DNA of 64,000 bases from Castor canadensis (GCF_047511655.1 NC_133390.1:126843583-126907582); one strand, 5' to 3'; positions 10,956 through 20,030 are shown, numbered from the stretch's first letter. A program made the numbers and translations. Notes: generated by a model from the sequence alone, not told the origin.

Positions 10956-11517
10956 ACAATTTCTTCCATTCATCTGTGGACAGACACATCAGCTGATTCC
11001 ACATCTTTGCTATTGTGAAAAGTGCTGCAGTAAACATGGGAGTGTGGTATTTCTTTGATTTCATTTTCTTTGGGTACATTCCCAGTAGTGGATTGATGGA
11101 TTAAAGGGTAGTTCTAGCTTCTCCATACGGTTTTCCGTAATAGCTGCATTAGTTTACTTTCCCACTAACAGCGCAGGGGAGTTACCGTTTCTCCACATCT
11201 TCACTGACATTTGTTAGTTTTTGTCTTCTTGATAATAGCCATTCTAGCTGGGGTGAGATGATATCTCTGTCATTGAGGTTGTGACTTGCATTTCCCTGAT
11301 GATCCAGGCTGGTAAGCATTTTTACTTATACTTGTTGGCCCTTTGTGTGTCTTCTTTTGAGAAAACTGGATTATTTGTTGGTTACTTATTCATTTGTTTG
11401 CTGTTGCGTTGTTATATATTCTGGATGTTAATCCCTTACTGGATGAATAGTTTCCAAATATTTTCTCCTATTCTGTAGGTTGTCTCTTTACTCTGTTGAT
11501 TATTTCTTTTGCTATAC

Positions 11518-11640
11518 AGAAGCTTTATTATTATTATTATTATTTTGGTGGCACTGGGGTTTGAACTCAGGACCTCGAACTTGCTAGGCACACATTCTAC
11601 CACTTGAGCCACTCAAGTGGCCTAACCCGCAGAAGCTTTT
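11518..11640 (-). mobile_element. ID-like SINE nested in L1, with TSD
   Basis: Minus-strand ID unit with a (TTA)n tail at 11527-11546 and body 'ggcactggggtttgaactcagg...ccacttgagccactc'. The L1 motif cagaagcttt is duplicated on both sides (11518 and 11629), the TSD of the insertion. Confidence 0.93.
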
Positions 11641-11840
11641 TAGTTTGATTTAATCTCACTTGTCAATTTTTGTGTCTGTGGCCTATCCTTTTGGGGTCAA
11701 ATCCAAAGTATCTTTGCCCAGACTAAAGTCCTGAAGCATTTCCTTTACATTTTCTTCTGAAGTTTCATTCAAATCTTTAATCCACTTTGAGTTGATTTTC
11801 ATATATGGTGATAGATACGGGTCAAAGATTTTTTTTTTTT

Positions 11841-13029
11841 TAAACCAGTGACTTAGTAAAACCATTTAAAGACCTAAAACACGGCTTGGGACAAAACAGA
11901 CCAACAATCGATTAGTTATTGTTAATCTGTTAAGCACCCCTATTTCTAGAGAGGCTGACTCTTTGCCTCCTTCCCTCCCCTCCCAATCTCACCTTTCTTG
12001 GCTTCCCTCTTCTGCCCTCAGCACCAGCCCAGGTGTTTCACAGTTTATTTGCCTTTGTCTTTAGCCTGTCCTCCAGCTACTTCGCTCTTAGCCACACCCT
12101 TTCTATGTGAACTGTTTTCTCTGAGGCCTCTGGAGCGCCCCAGGGGGAAGCCAGGGTCTGAGGGAGCTGGGAAGCAGAGAGGGCTCCGCCCTCTTTGCTA
12201 AAGCACAGGGTATCAACTGATGTTCTTAGATATGTCATGTTTGACCCACAAGGAAGGCATGTACCGTTTTAAAAATAACAAATTAGTTGCCAATATCAAA
12301 AGTCAGAATTTCTGGCAACACTAGTCCCAAATTCCTAGATGAAAACAATCAGGTAGTACAGAACCCAAGAACCCATTAGAGTGTTTATGCTCCTGTTTAC
12401 CACAGACTCCACCACTCCCTATAACTCATCAGTTTTGAATGTTGGGGGCTGTTATTGCATGGCAAGTCCCCAAAATGTTCCTTTCCTTATGGAAGGAGAA
12501 AAGTGAAAGATTTCTTGTCCTGTTGTCTCAAACTAAAGCAGAAAAATTACAGTGAGACTCAGGAGGTCATATATTCCAAGAAAAATTAAGACCAAGTATA
12601 CTCTGTGTTAAGCAAAGAGTTTTCCACAAAGTTAACATTTAAGTCCAAATGTGGCCCCAAAGAATACAGTTCAGAAAGCCACAGTGAAAACAATCTGACC
12701 TGGTCCTCTTATCTTATCTGCCTATCCCTGTGGTCTTTGGAACTTAAGACCTCTGCTCATATTGGTGGAGCCTCTTGGAACCCAAACAAACACCAGGCCC
12801 AAGAGATGGTTGGCCAATGGATTTGGCCTCATCGCTGCCTGTGCTCAAATTGAAGGCAGACTAGACGGGCCAGCAGCAGCTTTCCTGACTGGCGTGGGGA
12901 GAAGATAAATGCTTCTCAGCAATGTCCTGGCTTCCCTACAGTCGGGACAGTAATGAGCAGAGACCACAGAATACAATGGGTCTGGAGAATGTGCACTACA
13001 ATGAGGATTAGAGAACTTTACTTTTAACC
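11841..13029. other. Unassigned intergenic DNA
   Basis: About 1.2 kb without assignable repeats. It contains the motif attagttgccaatatcaaaa near 12282, related to 35,629 (see findings). Confidence 0.5.
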
Positions 13030-13680
13030 ATTCATGAATATTTTTATTTTCTTAACTTTCAGTTTTGAAATAATTTAAGACTTGCCAAAGCATTTGTAAA
13101 AATAGTAAAAAAGGTTTGCTATAAACTTTCATCAGATACCCTGTTAACATCTTACTTCACTAGCTACAAGAATCAAAATCATGAAATTAAAAGACATGTT
13201 GTTGTCTGATCTACAAAATTTACTCCGATTTCCCCTGTCGTGCATTTGTGTTCTTTTGTGGCCGAGGATATAGTCTAGAACTTCACATTGCATTTTGCTG
13301 TCAGGCCTCCTTAAGTCTCTTTTGGTGTAGAAGAGTTTCTCAGTGTTTATCTTTCACGAACTTGACACTTAATAAAATGTCCCTCGATTTTGGGCTGTGC
13401 CTGCTCTTTCCTCATGATTAAACACGGGTTATGCGTTAGGGTGCAGACACTGTGGGGCTGATGTTGCATCCTTCTTGATGCATCATATCAGGAGGAATGT
13501 GGGGCTCCTGATGTCCCAGTGAGTTCTCCACTGAAGTTACGAATTTCAAAGGGAGAAACTTTGAGGTAATGTAACTACCCTTTTTCTCATCTACTTACAC
13601 CCACTAATTCTACCATCCATTGATGATTCTTGCCTGAACCAACCAGAATTAATTTTAAACTGAAATAACGAGGGAAGCAT
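13030..13680 (-). mobile_element. Ancient L1M-type 3' UTR, inverted
   Basis: The series 'ttttgaaataatttaagacttgcc', 'gttaacatcttac', 'cacattgcattttgctgtcagg', 'aaaatgtccctcgatttt', 'cttcttgatgcatcatatcaggagg' follows the order of a widespread ancient L1M 3' region. Heavily diverged. The subfamily cannot be named by eye. Confidence 0.75.
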
Positions 13681-14033
13681 ATGGTAGGTGAACCTATGAA
13701 AAGCACCATATGAATGAAAATGTCCTGTTCTTTCTCACATAGCAGACAAAAGCCACAAGTGTTCACTTATTTCTTGGCATTATTGGTGAGTTCTAGGCCC
13801 CTCACTGGTTGGCCTAGGCCCTGTGGACCCTTGGGAGTGCAGTGTCTCATAACTTTTGCTTGTTGGGTCATATACCTTATGACAACCATATCTCATACCA
13901 TGCAAAAACCTCCACCCTAACCTCATGCAAACAGATCTCCTCAAAAATTGACATTTGCACATGAACTGTTCTCCTGGCATCATGTATCACTCAGGCTGTA
14001 CCTACAGGCTGAGTGATGGCCTACCTTTCTGCT

Positions 14034-14252
14034 CGCTTGTGTGTGTGTGTGTGTGTGTGTGTGTAATGGGTTTGAACTCAAAGCTTCGCTCTTGCAAAGC
14101 AGGTGCTCTACCCCTCCAGTTCATTTTACTCTGGTTAATTTGGAGAGAAGGTCTCAAAAACTATTTGCCCGGCCTGGCCTCGAACTTCAATTTTCCTGAT
14201 CTCAGTCTCCCAAGTAGCAAGGATTATAGATGTTAGCCATTGGCACCCAGCT
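14034..14252 (-). mobile_element. B1-ID composite SINE with (TG)n tail
   Basis: The tail position holds (GT)n at 14038-14064, probably grown from the original SINE tail. The ID unit ('gggtttgaactcaaagc...caggtgctctacccc') and B1-like unit ('ggtctcaaaaactatttgcccggcc') follow on the minus strand. Confidence 0.88.
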
Positions 14253-14338
14253 CTGTTTTTTTTTTTTTTCTTTTTTTCCCATTTTTATATTTCCCACAAG
14301 TCCCAGCTCTAAGTTTTGTCCTTTATTAAGTTTTTTTG

Positions 14339-14415
14339 GACTGGGCTGGGCCTTGCTTTGCAAGCACCAAGCACTGAGTTCAAACCCCAGTTCCACCAAA
14401 AAAAAAAAAAGAAAG
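14339..14415 (+). mobile_element. ID-like SINE with internal deletion of the A-box region
   Basis: Starts 'ggactgggctggg' and resumes at 'ccttgctttgcaagcacc', then has an intact B-box 'gagttcaaacc' and a poly-A tail. The 'tggctcaagtggtagag' A-box region is missing. The preceding T-tract (14260-14275) and this tail give an inverted A/T pair. Confidence 0.85.
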
Positions 14416-14533
14416 AGAAAAGAAGTGGCAAAGAGGACATAAAACTAATGAATTCTGGAAAAAAAGAAAAGAATGACCATAATTAAAATTCAGAGGAAAC
14501 CATAGAAAATGGGGCATTTGCAATGGGTTTGGG

Positions 14534-14735
14534 GATTTTTTTTTTTAATGGTACTGGGGTTTGAACTCAGAGCCTCATGCTTACTAGGCAGGCCCGCTAT
14601 CCCTTCAGCCACATTCCCACCCTTTAATTTGCTTGACAGGGTCTCACTATGTAGCCTAGGCTGGCCTAGAACTAGTGACCCTCCTGTGTCAGCCTCTCAA
14701 ATGCTGGGATTGCAGGCATATACCACAATGCTGGC
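14534..14735 (-). mobile_element. B1-ID composite SINE
   Basis: Minus-strand T-tract, ID unit ('ggtactggggtttgaactcag'), then B1-like unit 'gggtctcactatgtagcctagg...aaatgctgggattgcaggc'. Confidence 0.9.
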
Positions 14736-14946
14736 TAAGGATGCAGATTTTGAGCTGTGTGTGAAGGTAACAAGCTTTCTGGGCTCAGGTTGAAGCTCTG
14801 GACACAAAGTGGTCATACTTACAGAGATAAATGAAAAACGTATTTGGACCAGAATGCAAAGCAGTCTAGAATGGCTGGGAAAGGACAGGTCAAACTTCTT
14901 ACAGGGGCTCTTACACTGTGCACAGTGGGACCTTAGTGTGGGGTTT

Positions 14947-15055
14947 CAGGATAATTATTTTCTTTTTGTGGTGCTGGGATTCAGACTCAGGGCTTTGCAC
15001 TTGCTTGACAGATGCCCTTCTGCTTGAGCCAAGCCTCCTGCCCCAGGATGATAAC
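14947..15055 (-). mobile_element. ID-like SINE with TSD
   Basis: Minus-strand ID unit ('ggtgctgggattcagactcagg...gcttgagccaagcc'). Flanks caggataattatt (14948) and caggatgataact (15044) are an imperfect TSD. Confidence 0.88.
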
Positions 15056-15286
15056 TGTTAAAGGAAGCTGTTGAGTGGACTGGATAGCATGTTACTGGAG
15101 TAATGGACCCGAGCAGGAGGATTCCATATAGATGAACACTGGAATTTAAGCAGATCTTGGAAAGGCACAGCCAACTTTCAGGCAACCATGTATGACCACT
15201 TCTCTGCAATTCTGAAACCCCAAAGCTGAAAAATGAAAGTTTCTTCTTAAATTTGCAGAAATGTGACGGTAGAAAATGTAGCTGAA

Positions 15287-15602
15287 GCTGGATGAGGCGG
15301 CTCACACCTCTAATCCCAGCTATTTGAGAGGTGGTGATCAGGAGGATTTCTGCTCAAGGCGAGCCTGAACAAAATGTTAGTTGAGACATCATCTCAACAA
15401 ACAACCCAGGTATGATGGTATATGTCTGTAATTCCAAATATGGGGGAGGTGTAGGTAGGAGGATTGAGGTACAAGGTCAGATTGGCAAAATGCAGGAGAC
15501 CTTATCCAAAAAAAAACTTAAGCAAAGGGCTGGAAGTATGGCTCAAGTAGTAGAGCACAAGGCCTTGAGTTTAAACCCAGTACTACCAACAGTGTGTGGG
15601 GG
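15287..15602 (+). mobile_element. Trimeric SINE: B1-like + B1-like + ID
   Basis: The clearest plus-strand copy. Left B1-like unit is 15287-15400 ('gctggatgaggcggctcac'...'tgagacatcatctcaac'), a second B1-like unit is about 15405-15515 ('caggtatgatggtatatgtc'...'gagaccttatcc'), then A-rich DNA and an ID unit at 15527-15595 with A-box ('ggctcaagtag') and B-box ('gagtttaaacc'). Confidence 0.85.
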
Positions 15603-15666
15603 GGAACCAATGAAATTAAAACATTAGTGGAATGAGTTCAAAAACTCAGAACCTCCCAAAAGTAAA

Positions 15667-15715
15667 CAAACAAAAACCACAACACACACACACACATATA
15701 CACAAACAAACCCTA
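15667..15715. repeat. (CA)n-rich simple repeat
   Basis: An AC dinucleotide run embedded in A-rich DNA (aaacaaacaaaaacc, acacacacacacaca, acacaaacaaac). Confidence 0.85.
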
Positions 15716-15784
15716 ACTGAATCTGCTGTGAAGCTATTTGTCATCTTCATTTATCTCACTTAGCGAGTAGGAGAGGACCACAAT

Positions 15785-16287
15785 TTTCTGCTGCCCCTCA
15801 GTGCACAGATGGGATCTGTTGCTTGTTTGAATCTGGGCTGGTCTTGTGTCTGCTCTGGCCTTGTGTTGGTTTTGCCCAGCAGAATGTTGTAGCTTGAGGG
15901 TCTGGGCCTTCAGAAGTCTGCAGCTTCTGCTCCTTTTGGAAAGTCCCCTCCGTAGTTGGCTGCTGCAGAAGTCCAGCTACCCTCAGCCTACCACGCTGTG
16001 AGAGGCTAGCAGAGCGAGCCCTAAAGGGCCTGAATGGGAGTGAAGCCTTTTTGGATATTTTAGCCCAGCCCCCAGCAAAGTTGCTGAGTGAGTCCCATAG
16101 GGAGGCTGGGGATGTAGCTCAGTAGTAGTGTGCTTGCCTGGCACCAGCACTTCAAGAAAATGGAGAAGAACCTGCCGTCCACGCCCTTCCCAAATTCCTG
16201 GCCCACAGACTCTTGAGAAAATAAAGCAGTTCTTTTAAGCCACTGATGTTTTGGAAAGCTATGTTTATGCTGCAATAGATAACCCAA
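15785..16287 (+). mobile_element. MLT1-type MaLR LTR interrupted by an ID SINE
   Basis: The 5' part has 'tttgaatctgggctggtcttgtg'. The middle has 'gccttcagaagtctgcagcttctgctcc'. The 3' end is 'aattcctggcccacagactcttgag', then 'taagccactgatgttttggaaagc', the standard MLT1 terminus. A partial ID unit sits at 16,103-16,165. Non-coding LTR only. Confidence 0.8.
16103..16165 (+). mobile_element. Partial classical ID-like SINE
   Basis: 'ggctggggatgtagctcagtagtagtgtgcttgcctggcacc' matches the classical rodent ID left half. The B-box half is missing. It lies inside the MLT1 LTR, so it is younger than it. Confidence 0.75.
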
Positions 16288-16655
16288 ACATAGGCTTACA
16301 ACATTCGTGTATCTTCAATGCAGAAAATCAGTGTATTTCATTACAGTGTCACTCCTGACCTGAGAGTGTTAATTGATGTATACATACATTCTACCTTTCT
16401 AAATTAAAGTCTCAATTCTGAAGTCCATCTAGTCCCTAGGGTTTTAGAAAGGGACTGGTCTTTGTATTAAGGAACTACAACTGTCTAGACTTCCTTCTGA
16501 TCTTGGACATTTGCTAAATGTCATGTTGTCTTCCACTCCTTCAGCCATTTTGCGTGGGTGTCTTATTTTCCCAGCAGCACCAGCCCTTGCTCTAATCAGC
16601 TGCTCTCTGGCTTCAGCTTCCTTCACTTTTTCAGAGTCTTATTCTCACAAGCCTT
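16288..16655. other. Unassigned intergenic DNA
   Basis: Nothing recognisable. Confidence 0.5.
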
Positions 16656-16659
16656 CCAG

Positions 16660-16770
16660 CTCTTCACTCAGAGGTTCTGATTCCATGGGTCTGAGGTGAG
16701 GGATTCCAGCAAGTTCCCAGGGGAGGAGGCTGAGGCTGCTGGTCCAGGGAGCAGCTTTGAGAACTGCTCT
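16660..16770 (+). mobile_element. MER5A-like hAT fragment
   Basis: 'gaggttctgattccatgggtctgaggtg', 'agcaagttcccagg', 'gctgctggtccaggga' and 'tttgagaactgct' follow the right half of the MER5A non-autonomous DNA transposon. Confidence 0.75.
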
Positions 16771-17119
16771 ATTTAACATTTTTACTTTATTTACCCACCA
16801 GCCCTAGGTGCTTACCAAATGCTTACTAAATATTCACCCTTGCCATGCTTTTCACTTTGCTCCCTTTGGTCCTCCTGGCTAGGTCCCAGACTTAAAAGAA
16901 ATTTAGTGCTTTCTTCTTAGCTCAGCTGATAAGACACTGGATAAAAGGCCCCTTCCAACCTCTTTTTTAACCTGTCTGTTGCCTTGGAACAGATCAGAGG
17001 AACGCCTTCACTTGTGAATACAACTTGGTGGTTCTGGATAAAATGCTTGTTGTCTCTCTTCACAAAACGGGAGGGGCACAGGGAAAACAATCTTTTTGGC
17101 CAGAGACCCATCCATCAAA

Positions 17120-17245
17120 GCCTGTCATTTTTACAGATGGCACCTCTGAGGCCCAGAAAAAGTAGAGCCTCTTGCTTGGGGCATAGAGCCGACAAATGCA
17201 AGTAACCGGGCTTGAGCTCAGGTTTCACCTGACGGCTAACAGCCA
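17120..17245 (+). mobile_element. MIR SINE fragment
   Basis: 'catttttacagatggcacctctgaggcccag', 'gcttggggcatagagcc' and 'gggcttgagctcaggt' follow the MIR order. Confidence 0.6.
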
Positions 17246-17879
17246 CTCACTCAATAAGGGGGCCCATGTGTCCCCCACTCCCATCGCAGGAAAGCACAGC
17301 CCCTCCGTAAGCACAGACCACACCTCTCAAGCCTTTTTGAAACTCCTCCACCTCTCCAAGGGTGATGGGCCGGTCACAATGATTCATGTTAACTAGGGAC
17401 CTCCAAAACGCCTCCCTCCTCCCTCGGGCCCTGGCGACATCACCCCGGCTCTACCGGTCCCCGCCTGGAAGAGTCTTGCCCTTGCGGCCCCGCGATTAAG
17501 TGGTTCCTCAAATTGTTCCCGACAGGAGAGGCAGGAAATAACCTCGGGCTCCGGTGGCTGCCGTGGCGGGAGGGGGAGAAGCGCCTCCGGGCGGTCCTGG
17601 GGGCCTCCATCGATCTCGGGTCTAAGGTCCGGTTGAGTCAAATTCCAGCCACCACCCAGCCCGCCTCTCTCCTTCGGCCACTGAGTCCCGGCGCCGCGTC
17701 ACCAGCAGGACTGGGCTTCCCGGGACCGGTGCGCGCGGCCCCCGCGCGGGCAGATGAAGGAGACAGGTCGGCGACGGGCCGGCCGGCGGAGGCGGGGTCC
17801 CGGGAGGCCGAGACCTCGAGGCCCCCTCTGAGCGCCCTCTTGGCAGTGGTATCGGCCGCAACAGGTGACAGGCAGGGCC

Positions 17880-18233
17880 GGAGCGGCGGCCCTGGGCTGG
17901 GCGGTCCGTCTCCGCCGGCCTCCCGCCCCTCTCCACGCCCCTCCCCTCCCCTCCCCCGCCTCCGCCGCGTCCCCGCGGCCCAGCAGCCTCCCCTCGCGCC
18001 CCTCCTCCCCCCGGGCGGCAGCGCAGCCCCGGAGCCCGCGCGCGCAAGAGCCGGACACTCGCGGGACGCGCGCGGCGCCCGCATTGGCCGCGAAGGCGAC
18101 TCCCGCGCGCCCCACTCCCCCTCCAGCTGTGCTCTCCTCCCGCTCGCCGGCGACCCCGGGCGCAGCGCCGCGCGTCCGGCCCCGGACACGCTGGGGGTCC
18201 CCAGGGACCGGCCAGTCGGGCCCGGGCGCGACG
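17880..18233 (+). promoter_or_regulatory. CMTM8: CMTM8 core promoter and 5' UTR region, no evident TATA box
   Basis: Visible elements are GC boxes GGGCGG at 17899-17904 and 18013-18018, CCCGCC at 17955-17960, CCCGCCCC around 17922, several C-rich KLF/Sp-type runs at 17934-17960, and an inverted CCAAT box (ATTGG, 18083-18087). No TATA box is apparent, so initiation is probably dispersed. The transcription start and 5' UTR boundary cannot be fixed from sequence. No ATG occurs between 17,881 and the start codon, consistent with a leader without AUG uORFs over that span. Confidence 0.7.
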
Positions 18234-18380
18234 ATGGAGGAGCAGCAGCGCACCCGCTCGCACACTGTCACCACCACCGCCAGCTCCTTCGCCGAGAACT
18301 TCTCCACCACCAGCAGCAGCTTCGCCTACGACCGGGAGTTCCTGCGCACCGTGCCCGGGCTCCTCATCGTGGCCGAGATC
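18234..18380 (+). CDS. CMTM8: CMTM8 coding exon 1 (CKLF-like MARVEL transmembrane domain protein 8), partial
   Basis: The 49 codons begin MEEQQRTRSHTVTTTASSFA and end LRTVPGLLIVAEI. This matches the N-terminus of mammalian CMTM8 with only a few substitutions relative to the human protein as I know it (173 residues). Residues 1-35 are a hydrophilic Ser/Thr-rich cytosolic tail. A FAYDREFLRT motif precedes the MARVEL domain, and the first membrane helix begins around residue 40 and continues in exon 2. CMTM8 is a four-helix membrane protein linked in the literature to EGFR down-regulation and apoptosis. The start is chosen by homology and by a strong Kozak context (A at -3, G at +4). The exon ends in phase 0 at a consensus donor. 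The remaining exons are outside the window. Confidence 0.96.
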
Positions 18381-18386
18381 GTGAGT
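18381..18386 (+). promoter_or_regulatory. CMTM8: 5' splice site of CMTM8 intron 1
   Basis: GTGAGT follows GAGATC directly. This is a near-consensus U1 donor at the position where the CMTM8 reading frame leaves the conserved protein sequence. Beyond it the frame becomes a Pro/Arg-rich GC artefact. Confidence 0.93.
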
Positions 18387-18520
18387 GCCCGCGGCCGGCC
18401 CCGGGGCGGGGGAGGCAGACGGACCCCGTGCGCTCGCGCCCCGCCGCGCCGCCCCTCCCCTCCCCTCCCCGGAACCTGCTGCGGTTTTCGGGCGGGCTTT
18501 GGGGGACGTTTTTTGCTCAG

Positions 18521-18919
18521 ACGTGCCTTGTTCACAAAACTCAGGACCAGGTCGTTTTAACTTGGGCTCCCTTAAGAAGAGAGGGTCGTGGCCCGCAGGA
18601 TGTTTACTGAGGGTGACACCAGCTTGCTGGGCCCCCTAGGTCGTGGTAGCCTGTCCTGGGAGCGGATGCTTGCTGGACATTGAATTGAGTGCCAGGCATA
18701 CTGGCGCCTCCTTCACCTGATTCCCCACGTGGATGGCTGCTGTCTGAGATCCCTTGGAAGGGGGAGGGCTCACTCTTTTCCTGATGATCTCCCTGTGGTG
18801 AGATTGAAGTGTGTTAGGAAAAAGTTACTGAATAAAATCTGAGTCTCAACCTCCTTGAAAACCAAAAAGCGTCGCCAGTCTGGTGCCGTGCACATCCTAG
18901 TGTAGGCTTCAGAACATTC
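18521..18919. other. Unassigned proximal intron
   Basis: No repeats recognised. It lies immediately after the CpG island, and any regulatory content is not evident from motifs. Confidence 0.5.
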
Positions 18920-19018
18920 CTAGGGCTGGAGGAGTGGCTTAGGTGGTGCAGTGTCTACCTCATTAGTGTGAGGCCCTGAGTTCAAACCCCAGAACAGCAA
19001 AAGATAAAATAAATAATT
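18920..19018 (+). mobile_element. ID-like SINE
   Basis: 'agggctggaggagtggcttagg', 'gtgtgaggccctgagttcaaac', tail of AAATAATT units. Confidence 0.93.
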
Positions 19019-19034
19019 AATTAATAAAAATATC

Positions 19035-19118
19035 CATGGGCTGGGGGTATGGCTCAAGTGCCTGCCTGCCTACAAGCTCAAGGCCCTGAATTCAAACTAC
19101 AGCACACACACAAAAAAA
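19035..19118 (+). mobile_element. ID-like SINE
   Basis: 'gggctgggggtatggctcaag', then a shortened middle, 'caaggccctgaattcaaac' and a (CA)n/A tail. Second of three head-to-tail ID units. Confidence 0.9.
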
Positions 19119-19121
19119 GGC

Positions 19122-19199
19122 ATTTTTAGATCTGGAGTGTGACTCAGCGCCTGTGTAGCAAGGGCTGAAAATTCAAACCCCAGTATTGGGGAAAAAAAA
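19122..19199 (+). mobile_element. Degraded ID-like SINE
   Basis: 'gatctggagtgtgactcagc', 'gtagcaagggctgaaaattc', 'aaaccccagtattgggg' and an A tail. Third and most diverged of the cluster. Confidence 0.8.
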
Positions 19200-19324
19200 T
19201 CTCAGGGAGGGGGCAGAGAGCTTGGAGGCCTAGACTCCCTAGATGTCTCCAGAAGTCCTCACCAGTCTTTCGTGGCTTAGAAAGGACAGGAGCCCTGCTG
19301 ACAGCTACTGGCCATCACTGTTCT

Positions 19325-19505
19325 TTGACTCTTCACCATATGCCAGGGTTGCCAAGCTGTGTAGATGCTTGGAGCTCTCATATAGTCCACATAACTGTGA
19401 AGGAAGTGAGGCCTAGAGAGGGGAAGTTAAGCACACCTGTGATGGTGAAGGACTGATTCCAACCTAGGCTCCCCTTTTTCCTGGTCTCCGAGCTTCACTG
19501 CTGAG
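19325..19505 (+). mobile_element. MIR SINE
   Basis: 'tatgccagggttgcc', 'aactgtgaaggaagtgaggcc', 'agagaggggaagttaagc', 'ttccaacctaggctccc' are MIR landmarks in order. Confidence 0.7.
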
Positions 19506-19619
19506 AGGCATCTTTTCCAGCTGTGTGACAGTGCCCCTTCTGCTATACCTGGAACAGTTGTGGAATAGGAGTGGTGCAGATGTGGCTGACACTCAGCTCC
19601 TCTGAGGGCCTTCTGCTCA

Positions 19620-19725
19620 AAATTTGTTTGCTGGCTCCAGTAGAGTCCCAGATCCATCCCAGACCCATTGGATTCACCTCCAGGTGGTTCCAGACACAAG
19701 AAAGTTTGAGAAGTGTTGGCTTAGC
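19620..19725 (-). mobile_element. MER5-like hAT fragment
   Basis: 'gagtcccagatccatcccagacc', 'attggattcacctccaggtgg', 'aagtttgagaagtg' are antisense MER5-type landmarks. Confidence 0.55.
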
Positions 19726-19992
19726 GTTTCTCCCGGCTGGATTCCTTAACCAGTACTGAGGATATCAGGAGACCAAATAAGTAGCTGAAAGTATTGGAAT
19801 CACTTTGCCGGGTCTGGCTTTAAAGAGTTCAACAAATATTTGCTGTGTGAGCAAAAGGGTGCCAGCCCCACTCACGTCAGCAGAGCAAACAGAAGCTGAA
19901 GCAGAGATGGGGCTGGGGTGGGTTTGGACCAGGCACAAAGTAAAATAAATGCCTCATACTTTCTGATTTCAGATCAATCCACACTTTTTCAG

Positions 19993-20030
19993 GAAATGTA
20001 AAAACAAACAAACAAAAAAAGAAATGTAAA
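19993..20030. repeat. A-rich insert flanked by 10-bp direct repeats
   Basis: The 10-mer gaaatgtaaa occurs at 19993-20002 and 20021-20030, with only an (AAAC)n-like A-rich filler between. This looks like a retroposed tail without a body (see findings). Confidence 0.7.

Larger units (their letters stand above)
10502..11840 (-). mobile_element. Ancient L1 (L1MA/MB-like), ORF2 3' part and 3' UTR, inverted
   Basis: On the minus strand the 3' UTR (antisense of 'gaatgttcccaacacaaag') is followed inward by ORF2 C-terminal sequence: antisense of the 'wmeledi' region at about 10840-10870, then 'cttttgagaaaactgg', 'tggatgttaatccc' and 'tttgagttgattttcatatatgg'. Frames are broken. An ID SINE is nested at 11,528-11,627. 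The usual 'tccattgtgtatata' block is replaced by an expanded TA/TAGA repeat at 10905-10955. Confidence 0.88.
17395..18520. promoter_or_regulatory. CMTM8: CpG island spanning the CMTM8 promoter and exon 1
   Basis: Base composition changes abruptly near 17,400 to very GC-rich with frequent CpG, and returns to normal near 18,520. It is free of recognisable transposons, unlike almost all surrounding DNA. The start codon and coding exon 1 lie in its last third, so it is the expected CpG-island promoter of a broadly expressed gene. I counted no exact CpG ratio. Confidence 0.92.

Noticed and set aside
14034..15044. Apparent array of direct and inverted repeats, considered as a CRISPR-like array
   Set aside because: Repeats are SINE units in mixed orientation with poly-A tails in mammalian DNA.
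16103..16165. tRNA-like sequence with A-box
   Set aside because: It and the many similar sites are tRNA-derived SINE units. None forms a complete cloverleaf with an intact B-box and acceptor stem.
17622..18310. Three overlapping minus-strand open frames of 183-213 codons
   Set aside because: All are Arg/Gly/Ala-rich and overlap in multiple frames, which is typical of CpG-island composition. An antisense transcript is possible but no protein is supported.
17513..18610. 365-codon plus-strand open frame over the CpG island
   Set aside because: It is in a different frame from CMTM8, Pro/Ala/Arg/Gly-rich, lacks any domain, and runs through the GTGAGT donor. GC-rich DNA without stops explains it.
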